64,000 nt of DNA. It comes from Spirosoma montaniterrae (GTDB lineage: Bacteria; Bacteroidota; Bacteroidia; Cytophagales; Spirosomataceae). Where the stretch lies: the NCBI RefSeq assembly GCF_001988955.1, contig NZ_CP014263.1, positions 1,426,001-1,490,000 of the forward strand, given 5' to 3'. A program made the translations under genes and the position numbers. This document shows, one piece after another, positions 51,872 to 59,903 of this stretch. Every line of letters begins with the position of its first letter. Positions within the stretch are counted from its first letter, which is position 1. The notes beneath the pieces were generated by a model that saw only the letters and a list, made by a program, of their open reading frames with translations, made no database searches and was not told the origin of the DNA.

Positions 51872-52096
51872 CTACTCATAGCTATCGTACTCTCCCTGCA
51901 ACGCGTACCAGCCGAAGGTAATCATGCCACCAACAATGATGGGCATAAGAATGAACAGGATGATAATACCAAATACCAGATCATCGGTCTTGCCAGTACT
52001 GAGTTTAGGTAGGCCGAAATCGACAGTACCGTAATACCCTACTACGGCGGCCAATGCCAGCCAAAGAATTCCCGCGTATTTTTTCAGCATGTTCAT
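51872..52096 (-). CDS. DUF6814-like small membrane protein
   Basis: The 74-residue protein has two membrane helices (about residues 8-24 and 40-62) and ends in GWYALQGEYDSYE. It looks like the small DUF6814 proteins of Bacteroidota, which are usually encoded just downstream of an MHS-type MFS transporter, as here (125 bases downstream). A partner role for the transporter is likely but unproven. A repeat lies in the gap between them. Confidence 0.75.
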   Translation of the reverse strand: MNMLKKYAGILWLALAAVVGYYGTVDFGLPKLSTGKTDDLVFGIIILFILMPIIVGGMITFGWYALQGEYDSYE

Positions 52097-52115
52097 GTGT
52101 TGAAGAGATTATGTA

Positions 52116-52212
52116 AGGTTGTTACGCAGAGATGCGCCGAGGAAAATGGAGACACCCTGAGGGGTTTCTCTGCGCAGCTCTTTTTTCTCCGTGCATCTCT
52201 GCGTAATAACCT
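52116..52212. repeat. ACGCAGAG-type inverted repeat, copy 2
   Basis: AGGTTGTTACGCAGAGATGCG (52116 on) and its complement ending at 52212 pair over about 31 bases with about five mismatches. It lies between the MHS transporter and the DUF6814 gene. Confidence 0.78.
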
Positions 52213-52221
52213 CATCTTAAG

Positions 52222-53814
52222 TTAGTCATCGATTTTTGTGTCTTTCCCATTAATATAAAGCAGGCCAATAACGAAGCAGACGGCAGTTACGGCAATAGGA
52301 TACCATAACCCTTCGAGATATGGAGCCGCGTAGGGGAGGGCAGTGCCAGCTTCTTTTGCCGCCGTGTTGGCACTGTTGGCGTTCGTGGCTAAGTAAGTGG
52401 CTACGGCAGGCATCAGACCTCCGAATACGCCGTTGCCGATATGATACGGCAGCGACATCGACGTGTACCGAATGCGGGTTGGGAACAATTCTACCAGGAA
52501 AGCCGCAATCGGGCCATATACCATCGTTACGAGCAGCACCTGCGCGAAAACCAACCAGATCAGCGTCCATCGGTCGCTGTCGTTAAGCATAACAGTCTGT
52601 TTGATGTCGGGTCGGGCTGCGTTTGGCGCGTCGGTGGCCGAAGGGTCTATTTTCGTTGTGGTTACATCGGTGGTCGTGGTGCCGTCGGTGAATGTGCGCT
52701 TCACTGTCTCGGTGCGAATCATTCCGCCGGGTGTTTTTGGATCGCGGGCCGAAGTGGTTTCGAGGATCGTTCGACTGGGTATCTCAATGCGGTTGTTCAG
52801 GCTCATAGCCTCGTACATCCGCTGATAGATAGGCCGATAAGCAAACACAGCCAGTAGCATGCCCACCATCATAATACCCTTACGCCCGATTTTGTCGGAC
52901 AGCCAGCCGAAAATGACGAAAAAGGGCGTACCCATCAGCAATGCAATGGTCATTAACCCGTCGGTCTGCATCTTGTCGACATGGCCGATTTTTTCGATAA
53001 AACTCAGTGCATAAAACTGTCCGGTATAAAAAATAACGCCCTGCCCCATTGTGGCTCCAAACAGAGCCAGCAGCACAAATTTGAAGTTAAACCGATTGCC
53101 GAAACTCTCTTTCAGTGGGTTAGTAGCCGTTTTACCTTCGGCTTTGGCTTTGGCAAATAATGGCGACTCGCTCATGTTTCGGCGAATCAGGTACGACACG
53201 CCCACCATGAACACCGATGCCCAGAACGGCACCCGCCAGCCCCAGTCGTCGAAAGCTTCTTTGCTCAGAGCCAGCCGCGTACCCATAATCACCAGCAGCG
53301 ATACAAACAGACCTGCCGTGGCCGTAGTCTGAATCCAGGACGTCCAGTAGCCACGTTGATGAACTGGCGCGTGTTCGGCCACGTAGGTCGCTGCTCCGCC
53401 ATATTCGCCACCGAGAGCCAAGCCTTGCAAAAGTCTGAGGATCAGCACTAAAAGCGGGGCTAAGAAACCAATAGTTTCGTAGCCCGGCACCAGGCCGATG
53501 GCGAAGGTAGCTCCGCCCATCAGCAGCAGCGTGACCATAAACGTGTACTTCCGACCAATCAGATCGCCAAGTCGCCCGAAGAACAGCGCACCGAAAGGCC
53601 GCACGACAAACCCGGCAGCAAAAGTGGCCAGCGTACTCAGGAAAGCCGCCGTGGAGTTGCCTTCCGGGAAAAACTTGGTAGCCAGCACCGATGCCAGCGA
53701 CCCGAAGATGTAAAAATCATACCACTCGATAAGCGTACCGACTGACGAAGCGCCGATTACACTGTAGAGACTACTTTTGTTCGCTGTCCCAGTGGCGGTT
53801 GGTTGCGTGACCAT
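52222..53814 (-). CDS. MHS-type metabolite:proton symporter with long hydrophilic insert
   Basis: The 530-residue MFS transporter of the MHS/ProP group is marked by GRLGDLIGRKY, EYGGAATYVAEHAP and WLSDKIGRKG. Between helices (about residues 328-414) a hydrophilic insert of some 85 residues, rich in Thr, Asp and Lys (TDGTTTTDVTTTK), is unusual for the family. It probably takes up dicarboxylates or osmolytes with protons. The DUF6814 gene follows. Expected length without the insert is about 440 residues. Confidence 0.88.
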   Translation of the reverse strand: MVTQPTATGTANKSSLYSVIGASSVGTLIEWYDFYIFGSLASVLATKFFPEGNSTAAFLSTLATFAAGFVVRPFGALFFGRLGDLIGRKYTFMVTLLLMGGATFAIGLVPGYETIGFLAPLLVLILRLLQGLALGGEYGGAATYVAEHAPVHQRGYWTSWIQTTATAGLFVSLLVIMGTRLALSKEAFDDWGWRVPFWASVFMVGVSYLIRRNMSESPLFAKAKAEGKTATNPLKESFGNRFNFKFVLLALFGATMGQGVIFYTGQFYALSFIEKIGHVDKMQTDGLMTIALLMGTPFFVIFGWLSDKIGRKGIMMVGMLLAVFAYRPIYQRMYEAMSLNNRIEIPSRTILETTSARDPKTPGGMIRTETVKRTFTDGTTTTDVTTTKIDPSATDAPNAARPDIKQTVMLNDSDRWTLIWLVFAQVLLVTMVYGPIAAFLVELFPTRIRYTSMSLPYHIGNGVFGGLMPAVATYLATNANSANTAAKEAGTALPYAAPYLEGLWYPIAVTAVCFVIGLLYINGKDTKIDD

Positions 53815-53897
53815 TATTTAATGTGTAATGATGAATGCGTAATGAGTAGCACGAACGAATCGATACATCGGACACGAAAGCTGTAAAGATTCTGGAA

Positions 53898-54428
53898 CTA
53901 CCCGTACATCTCCTGCCACGCTTTCCGGAGTTGTTTATAGTCAGGGTCTTCGCGGGCCTGTACATATTTGGCGTAAAAAATACGTGCCGATTCAGCCTTT
54001 ACGGGGTCTTCATCGCGCGGTAACTGATCGCGCCCGTGTGCGCCCGACTGCCCTTTTTTGTCGTCGGGCACGGGGCCGTCATATTTTTGGCCTGTACGGT
54101 GGTTGGCATAACGTCTGGCCCGTGTGTATCCCATTTGCAGGTATTTTCTCGCCATATCCATGCCGATAAAATCGCCTTTGGCTTTGTAATCGAGAAATAA
54201 CTGATAAATTTTTTCCGACGATTCGCGGGCAATATCGGGGGTTTTGAACCGCCAGTGAGGTAGAATTTCAGACTTATAGGGCTGCACGAGCAATACGCCC
54301 ATCTCACCCTTGCCAACGCGATATAATTCGGGGTGTTCGCGCAGATTCAGTGTCTGGTAATTCAGGTCGTAGTTAAAGGCACGGTTATCAGCCGTTTCGG
54401 CTGGCTGTGGCTGCTTTCGGGTAGGCAT
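53898..54428 (-). CDS. DUF4385-family protein
   Basis: The 176-residue protein starts at ATG 54428 (MPTRKQPQP). The motifs HPELYRVGKGEMGVLLVQPYKSEILPHW and GYTRARRYANHRTG (shown partly) are those of DUF4385, a small cytoplasmic family with unknown function seen in many bacteria and some phages. No domain of known chemistry is visible. It lies alone between the transporter and rhlE. Confidence 0.8.
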   Translation of the reverse strand: MPTRKQPQPAETADNRAFNYDLNYQTLNLREHPELYRVGKGEMGVLLVQPYKSEILPHWRFKTPDIARESSEKIYQLFLDYKAKGDFIGMDMARKYLQMGYTRARRYANHRTGQKYDGPVPDDKKGQSGAHGRDQLPRDEDPVKAESARIFYAKYVQAREDPDYKQLRKAWQEMYG

Positions 54429-54497
54429 GATTTCGGCGTATAACGTTGGTATCGTTATAACGCAAAACGCCGGGCAGATGATTTGGCGGTAAAACAA

Positions 54498-54521
54498 ACA
54501 ACCCCACCGGGGTGGGGTTGT
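54498..54521 (-). terminator. Terminator of rhlE
   Basis: ACAACCCCACC pairs with GGTGGGGTTGT; on the minus strand TTTGTTTT follows. It lies 7 bases after the rhlE stop. Confidence 0.75.
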
Positions 54522-54527
54522 GATTGC

Positions 54528-55976
54528 TTAATAATTCTTTTCATTTCCGAAGTCTAAATAGCGACTGTTTCCAGTACCCCGGCTGGGCTTCTCGCCCGTT
54601 GCAGGTCGAGAGCGTTGCGGATTATCGCTACGGCTGTGTCGCTGGGGTCGGTCGGGGCGGGCCGAACCAGCAGCCGTGGCATCGGGTCGGGTATTGCTTC
54701 GGTTCGGATTGCCGCTGTTGCGCGATAAATTGGACCGTTGCCCGTCGTGTTGCTGGCGTTGACCGCCGTTGCGCGGTGCATTTCCCTGCCTTCCCTGCCG
54801 TTGTGGGGGTGGAGGTGTTGAAACCGCCATGTCTACGGCCAGTACATACGGATGGTTTTCGATAACCGGCACCCGTTTGCCAATCAGCTTCTGAATATCT
54901 TTCAGATAGGCTGTTTCCTCGGCTTCGCAAAATGAGAGCGCGATACCATCATTCCCGGCACGGCCCGTGCGACCGATACGGTGAACATACGTTTCCGGAA
55001 TGTTCGGCAGTTCATAATTGATTACGTGCGAAAGCTGGTCGACGTCGATACCACGGGCGGCAATGTCAGTAGCGACCAGTACCCGCGTTTCGCCCGACTT
55101 GAAATTCGACAGCGCACGCTGACGGGCATTCTGCGATTTGTTGCCGTGAATAGCTTCCGCTTTCACGCCCGCCTTGACGAGGTCTTTTACTACTTTGTCG
55201 GCACCATGTTTGGTGCGGGCAAACACCAGAGCCGACTTAATGGCTTTGTCGTCGAGAACGTGAATCAGCAGTTTGCGTTTATCGTCTTTACTGACAAAAT
55301 ACAGGGCCTGCTCAATGGTGTCGGCAGTCGATGAAACGGGCGTTACTTCTATCTTGGCAGGATTATTCAGAATGGTATCGGCCAGTTTTGCCACGTCGGG
55401 CGGCATCGTAGCTGAGAAAAACAGCGACTGCCGCCGTTCGGGAAGTTTGGCGATCACCTTCTTTACGTCGTGAATAAAGCCCATATCGAGCATCCGGTCG
55501 GCTTCGTCCAGAACAAAGAACCGGATGTCGCGCAGGTGTACAAACCCCTGGTTCATCAGGTCGAGCAAACGGCCCGGCGTTGCCACCAGAATATCGATGC
55601 CTGCCTTAAGGGTATTTACCTGGCTGTGCTGCGAAACCCCACCAAAAATAACGGCGTGGCGCAGATTCAGATGCCGCCCGTAAGCCGCAAAGCTTTCGTC
55701 GATCTGAATGGCTAATTCGCGGGTGGGCGTCAGTACAAGTGTTTTTATCCGGCGTGGACCGGTTGAGTTTTTGCTACGTTCTTCGGTAAGGAGCTGGAGA
55801 ATCGGAATGGCAAAAGCGGCTGTTTTGCCGGTGCCAGTCTGGGCGCAGCCGAGTAAATCGCGTTGGCTCAGCAGAATAGGAATCGCCTGTTGCTGAATGG
55901 GTGTTGGAGTTGTGTATCCTTCTTCGGTAAGAGCCTTCTGGATCGGGTCAATAAGTGCTAAATCAGAAAATTGCAT
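54528..55976 (-). CDS. rhlE: DEAD-box RNA helicase RhlE
   Basis: The 482-residue protein starts at ATG 55976 (MQFSDLALID). Motifs are Q (PTPIQQQAIP), I (AQTGTGKT), II (DEAD), III (SAT), V (VATDIAARGID) and VI (HRIGRTGRAG). The C-terminal tail of about 90 residues is low-complexity, rich in Arg, Gln, Asn and Gly, as in RhlE-like helicases that work in ribosome maturation or mRNA decay. It is followed by a terminator and stands alone. Confidence 0.95.
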   Translation of the reverse strand: MQFSDLALIDPIQKALTEEGYTTPTPIQQQAIPILLSQRDLLGCAQTGTGKTAAFAIPILQLLTEERSKNSTGPRRIKTLVLTPTRELAIQIDESFAAYGRHLNLRHAVIFGGVSQHSQVNTLKAGIDILVATPGRLLDLMNQGFVHLRDIRFFVLDEADRMLDMGFIHDVKKVIAKLPERRQSLFFSATMPPDVAKLADTILNNPAKIEVTPVSSTADTIEQALYFVSKDDKRKLLIHVLDDKAIKSALVFARTKHGADKVVKDLVKAGVKAEAIHGNKSQNARQRALSNFKSGETRVLVATDIAARGIDVDQLSHVINYELPNIPETYVHRIGRTGRAGNDGIALSFCEAEETAYLKDIQKLIGKRVPVIENHPYVLAVDMAVSTPPPPQRQGRQGNAPRNGGQRQQHDGQRSNLSRNSGNPNRSNTRPDATAAGSARPDRPQRHSRSDNPQRSRPATGEKPSRGTGNSRYLDFGNEKNY

Positions 55977-56092
55977 GTGTTGGTTGGACGTCGATAGGCA
56001 GTGGAATAAATTGGTTTGTGAAGTCCAGCATCCAACGTCGAAAAAATGAAAGTATATAGGCACAACCACGCCGTGGCAAATAAAGTGCCATT

Positions 56093-56866
56093 CTACTCGT
56101 AGATGCTCCCGGCGGCTTTTTCGACAATGCTTTTCGGCATCAGCCACGCCATAAATTTACCGACTTTATTGAGCAGCCCCGGCACCAGTTCGAGCCGCCC
56201 GGCCAACGTAGCATCGATAGCTTGCCGGGCTACGTCGGCGGGTTGCATGTACACGCGTTCAGCGGCTTTACGGCCTTTTTCGCCAATCTGCGCCCGGTCT
56301 ATAAAACCTGTTTCAGTAGCACCGGGCGAAACACAGGTTACGCTCACAGACGTTTTTTTCAGTTCGTGAGCCAGCCCCCGACTGAACTGTAGCACGAATG
56401 ATTTCGAAGCTGAGTACAGACTGAGCCGGGGAATAGCCTGATAGGCCGTAGAACTGGCAATGTTCAGAATATAAGCGCGGGGTTGCTGCCTGAGTTGTGC
56501 CAGAAACAGATGACAGAGTTCAACGAGCGTAGTCATGTTGACCTGCATCATGTCGGTGTGTTCGGGCAGCGGGTGACTGTCGAACGGCCCGCTCAGTCCA
56601 TAGCCTGCGTTATTGACCAGCATCGTTACCACATAGCCTTCTTGCTGGCACCAGTCGAACACACGCCGGGTGCTGCCCGGCGTAGCTAAATCCATTGCCA
56701 GACAAGCCGTTTTAATGTTATACGTTCGGGCTAATCGGTTGGCGTTTTCGTGCAGCAAAGACGCTGAACGGGCCACCAGCAATACATCGAATTGACGGCG
56801 GGCCAGGTCTTCGGCAATAGCCAGACCAATACCTTTACTGGCCCCTGTAACGAGCGCGTAGGGCAT
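56093..56866 (-). CDS. Short-chain dehydrogenase/reductase
   Basis: The 257-residue SDR has TGASKGIG (about residues 7-14) for NAD(P) binding, NNAGYG, the catalytic Ser region (ILNIASSTAYQ) and YSASK (Tyr and Lys, about 155-159). It is of the classical DHRS/YdfG-like type with an N-terminal part typical of NADPH users. The substrate is unknown. The stop lies 116 bases before the rhlE start; the phytanoyl-CoA dioxygenase-like gene upstream is read in the same direction and separated by 5 bases. Confidence 0.88.
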   Translation of the reverse strand: MPYALVTGASKGIGLAIAEDLARRQFDVLLVARSASLLHENANRLARTYNIKTACLAMDLATPGSTRRVFDWCQQEGYVVTMLVNNAGYGLSGPFDSHPLPEHTDMMQVNMTTLVELCHLFLAQLRQQPRAYILNIASSTAYQAIPRLSLYSASKSFVLQFSRGLAHELKKTSVSVTCVSPGATETGFIDRAQIGEKGRKAAERVYMQPADVARQAIDATLAGRLELVPGLLNKVGKFMAWLMPKSIVEKAAGSIYE

Positions 56867-56871
56867 AATCC

Positions 56872-57687
56872 CTAAATATTTACTTTCGAGATGAACCGGT
56901 GATAAAACGGCGTTTTGCTGTTTTCATCTTTAGGCATGTACTTACCCGTCACCACCGGCACGTACATTACCCGCCGACGGCTGGCTTCGCCAAAGTAAGG
57001 CGATTGCTGCGCCCGGTGCCACAGCCGCCCATCATGAACCGACAAATCGCCCGCAGCTATGTCAAATCCGATTTCGTGCTTATCGGGGTCGTTATCGACA
57101 AAATACTTTTTGCGGAACAGCATCTTCAATAATCCCTGCTTATGGGTGCCGGGAATTACGCGTAATCCACCGTTTTCATAGGGCGTGTCGTTCAGGTGGA
57201 TACCCACGTTGAGCATAGGCATGATGCGCTGACCTAAAAAAATGTCGCGGGGGCTATCGGTATGCCAGCCCATCTGCGAGAACTTGCTATTGGGCGTTCT
57301 GACGTAATGGTTTAAAATTAACCCGTCTTTCTCGATTTCGGCAATGCGCCCCTCATACGGCTGAAGCAAGTCTACAACAGCCTGTAGTCGAGGGTCTTGC
57401 AAAAACTCATGAAGCGTTGTGCTATACTGCGAGAGGAAGCACATCCGTTGAACCATCGGATTACCCTCCTCGTCCTGACCGAACTTGAGCGGAACGCCGT
57501 TGACCTTGTCCCGACCTTCGGCAAGCCACTGTTTTTCTATACGTTCAGTTTCGTAAATAAACTGTTTAACGGTTTCAGCGTTAATGAAGTTACGGAAGAT
57601 GATAACGCCATGCTTATTAAAAAACTGTCGTTGCTCTGGCGTAATAGTTTCGCCTAAAGTAAATGGCGGAAGGTTTATTTTGCTCAT
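56872..57687 (-). CDS. Phytanoyl-CoA dioxygenase-like Fe(II)/2OG oxygenase
   Basis: The protein has 271 residues from the ATG at 57687 (MSKINLPPF); a longer frame is unlikely. Iron ligands H142, D144 (WHTDSP) and a distal His (H224 in RLWHRAQ) are visible, with a probable 2-oxoglutarate-binding Arg in SRRRV. It may hydroxylate a lipid or small metabolite. The SDR that follows after 5 bases could act on the same substrate, so the two are a plausible two-gene unit. A -7 element lies 88 bases upstream. Confidence 0.87.
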   Translation of the reverse strand: MSKINLPPFTLGETITPEQRQFFNKHGVIIFRNFINAETVKQFIYETERIEKQWLAEGRDKVNGVPLKFGQDEEGNPMVQRMCFLSQYSTTLHEFLQDPRLQAVVDLLQPYEGRIAEIEKDGLILNHYVRTPNSKFSQMGWHTDSPRDIFLGQRIMPMLNVGIHLNDTPYENGGLRVIPGTHKQGLLKMLFRKKYFVDNDPDKHEIGFDIAAGDLSVHDGRLWHRAQQSPYFGEASRRRVMYVPVVTGKYMPKDENSKTPFYHRFISKVNI

Positions 57688-58005
57688 ATTGGTGTTTACA
57701 GTCGGGCGGTTATTCCTGTTCCCATTGGGGCGGGCTACCCTATTTGCCGTGAGGCAGTCAAAATAATCAAGTCTCAAATCTACTAAATTTAGGTTTTTCT
57801 GATTATATAGATTTGCTATAATTAATCCGATTCTAATCAGCCCGGTGATTGCCCGTGTGCATACGACCCCGTTCAAATACTTTGCACATCTTTGTCAATC
57901 AGCTTTTTACTGCTAAAAAAGGTTTTTACCTACTCGCGAAATCTGTCGATTTGACAGCATTTAAATTTTCAGAAAACTTCCGTACAGGCTTATACGACGG
58001 CTGAT
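57688..58005. other. 318-base gap with an AT-rich control region
   Basis: It holds TAGATTTG (minus strand, 57782-57775) for the dioxygenase gene and another TAGATTTG-like element on the plus strand near 57808, plus AT-rich sequence. No coding frame is recognisable. The right part, from about 57900 on, reads as AT-rich spacer ending at the PAP2-like stop. Confidence 0.6.
57775..57782 (-). promoter_or_regulatory. -7 element for the dioxygenase/SDR unit
   Basis: TAGATTTG on the minus strand matches TAnnTTTG, 88 bases before ATG 57687. Confidence 0.4.
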
Positions 58006-58674
58006 TTACCTGACTTTCGGGCCAATCTGATTCCAGCCCCGGAGAGCAATTTTTTTACCAACCCAATAGAGCGGATAAGTAAATACAAACGCGCCCAATA
58101 CATCGACCGTGTAATGCACATGCTGCACCAACAGCAGCCCACCTACCAGCAGCGTGCCAATGAGCGCGAATAAACGATCTGACCACCGGCGCAAGCACAA
58201 AAACATGAGGAAAATACTCGACGTGTGGCCCGAATAGAACAGATCTTTCGTGATGTAGCTTTTGCCGTAGAATGCATTGCTGATTGGATCGATAAGCGGA
58301 ATAAGCCCGGCAGGTGGGTCGAGTGGCACAAGGTTGATGCTCAGCATACGCGACAGGCTCACGATGATGTAGCCATACATGAACATCATAAAAATAGCCG
58401 GACTTCGCCGGGCGCGAACGAGCAACAATAAAGCTGTAGCCCAGATGGTCAGGAAAATTGGCACCGACACGTCGTGCGGGGGAAGTTGGTTCAGCACCCA
58501 ATCGTTCAATACGGGGCCGCTGTTTTTTTCGATAGTTTGAAAAAAAGCAGGAAAAGCCATCAACAGCGTCAGTACGCCTATAATGCCAATTATAAATTTC
58601 CAGCGAAAAGTTGTTGACTGCCAGGCTGTTTGCCAGGCCAGATCGCCCGTCGGATCGGGAGTGAGTATGCCCAT
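58006..58674 (-). CDS. PAP2_C/sphingomyelin-synthase-like membrane phosphatase or transferase
   Basis: The 222-residue protein has six predicted membrane helices. The catalytic signature SGHTSS (His about 141) and a later HYTVDVLGA (His and Asp) form the triad of sphingomyelin-synthase-related PAP2_C proteins, rather than the classic KX6RP PAP2. These move a phospho-headgroup onto ceramide or diacylglycerol at the membrane. Bacteroidota make sphingolipids, so such a role fits, though a plain lipid phosphatase is possible. A -7 element is 21 bases upstream. Confidence 0.82.
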   Translation of the reverse strand: MGILTPDPTGDLAWQTAWQSTTFRWKFIIGIIGVLTLLMAFPAFFQTIEKNSGPVLNDWVLNQLPPHDVSVPIFLTIWATALLLLVRARRSPAIFMMFMYGYIIVSLSRMLSINLVPLDPPAGLIPLIDPISNAFYGKSYITKDLFYSGHTSSIFLMFLCLRRWSDRLFALIGTLLVGGLLLVQHVHYTVDVLGAFVFTYPLYWVGKKIALRGWNQIGPKVR

Positions 58675-58694
58675 TGGTACGCAAAAAAGGGCCG

Positions 58695-58702
58695 CAAAAT
58701 TA
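58695..58702 (-). promoter_or_regulatory. -7 element for the PAP2-like gene
   Basis: TAATTTTG on the minus strand, 20 bases before ATG 58674. Confidence 0.45.
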
Positions 58703-58722
58703 CGCAGTGATGCGTTAAGAAG

Positions 58723-59805
58723 CTACACCATCAGCAACCGCCACACGCCCGACAGCAGCAGCAGCAGCAGACTGGCGGGCGTCAGCACCTTCCAGCAGAG
58801 ATACATCATCTGATCGACGCGGATGCGCGGGAACGTCCAGCGCACCCACATTTGCAGCAGCACAGCCAGATACACTTTGCTCAACAGCCAGAAACCGCCC
58901 GTCAGGTTGCCCCATACGGTGCCGGGTGCGCCACTCGTCCAGTCGGCCAGGCGTAGCGGCCCCAGGTTGGGCAGGGGCGTATTCCAGCTACCCAGAAATA
59001 AAATCACGCCCAGAAACGATACCAGCAGCATCATCGCGTATTCGGACAGGTACAACAGCGCGAACCGCATACCCGAATATTCGGTATGGAAACCGCCTAC
59101 AATTTCCGACTCACCTTCGGGCAGGTCGAAGGGGGCGCGGTTGCTTTCGGCCAGCGTGCAGATAAAGAAAATGACGTAGGCGATTAGCAGGAATGGATTC
59201 CGAAGCACATTCCAGGCAAAAATGCCGCCCCAGCCCGATACGTCGATGCCGAGGGCTTTCAAACCAAAAAGGTAATTTGGTTCGATTGCGTAGATGCCCT
59301 GTTGAAAGCTGATTTCCTGTAAGTTGAGCGTCTGACAAATCATCACGGCGCACAGAATCGTGAGACCGAGGGGAATTTCGTAGGAGATAATCTGCGCCAC
59401 CGACCGCATCGCCCCAAACAGCGAATATTTGTTGTTACTGCCCCAGCCCGCCATCAGGATGCCAACCACGTCGAACGAGACAATTGCCATCAGGTAGAAC
59501 ACGCCCACTACGGCCCCCGAACCCTGCAAATCGGGCGTAAGGGGCATCACGGCAAAACCCGCAAATACCGATGCAAAAATAACTGCCGGAGCCAGCAGGA
59601 ACAGCCGCCTGTCAGCCGCATAGGGCACAATATCTTCTTTCTGAAGCAGTTTCAGCAAATCGGCGAAGAGTTGCAGCAGTCCCCACTTACCCGTTTCCAT
59701 TGGCCCAAGCCGGTCCTGCATGAAAGCCGAGACCTTCCGTTCGGTATAGACCCCGACAATCACGAAGCCAGACGCAATGGCGAGAAAGATAGGAAGAGCG
59801 AGCAT
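58723..59805 (-). CDS. nuoH: NADH-quinone oxidoreductase subunit H
   Basis: The 360-residue protein starts at ATG 59805 (MLALPIFLAI). It has eight membrane helices and the NuoH signatures TERKVSAFMQDRLGP and LAESNRAPFDLPEGESE (partly shown), which form the quinone tunnel of complex I. It is flanked by the PAP2-like gene and asnS; no other nuo gene is in the window, although nuoH is normally within a nuo operon. A repeat (copy 4) lies directly upstream. Confidence 0.95.
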   Translation of the reverse strand: MLALPIFLAIASGFVIVGVYTERKVSAFMQDRLGPMETGKWGLLQLFADLLKLLQKEDIVPYAADRRLFLLAPAVIFASVFAGFAVMPLTPDLQGSGAVVGVFYLMAIVSFDVVGILMAGWGSNNKYSLFGAMRSVAQIISYEIPLGLTILCAVMICQTLNLQEISFQQGIYAIEPNYLFGLKALGIDVSGWGGIFAWNVLRNPFLLIAYVIFFICTLAESNRAPFDLPEGESEIVGGFHTEYSGMRFALLYLSEYAMMLLVSFLGVILFLGSWNTPLPNLGPLRLADWTSGAPGTVWGNLTGGFWLLSKVYLAVLLQMWVRWTFPRIRVDQMMYLCWKVLTPASLLLLLLSGVWRLLMV

Positions 59806-59812
59806 GTTCTTG

Positions 59813-59900
59813 GTAGAGACGCGACCCTTCGCGTCTCGGCAGGCGGTAGTATTTTTGTAAAACCATTCGGTTAGTGAGACGCGAAGGGTCGCGTCTTTAC
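59813..59900. repeat. GAGACGCAA/GAGACGCGA nested palindrome, copy 4
   Basis: GTAGAGACGCGACCC (59813 on) pairs with the arm ending at 59900 over about 27 bases with one or two mismatches. The unit reads GAGACGCGA rather than GAGACGCAA, and the centre has ACCATTCGG, the reverse of the CCGGATGGT-like core in other copies. It sits between nuoH and asnS. Confidence 0.75.
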
Positions 59901-59903
59901 GCG

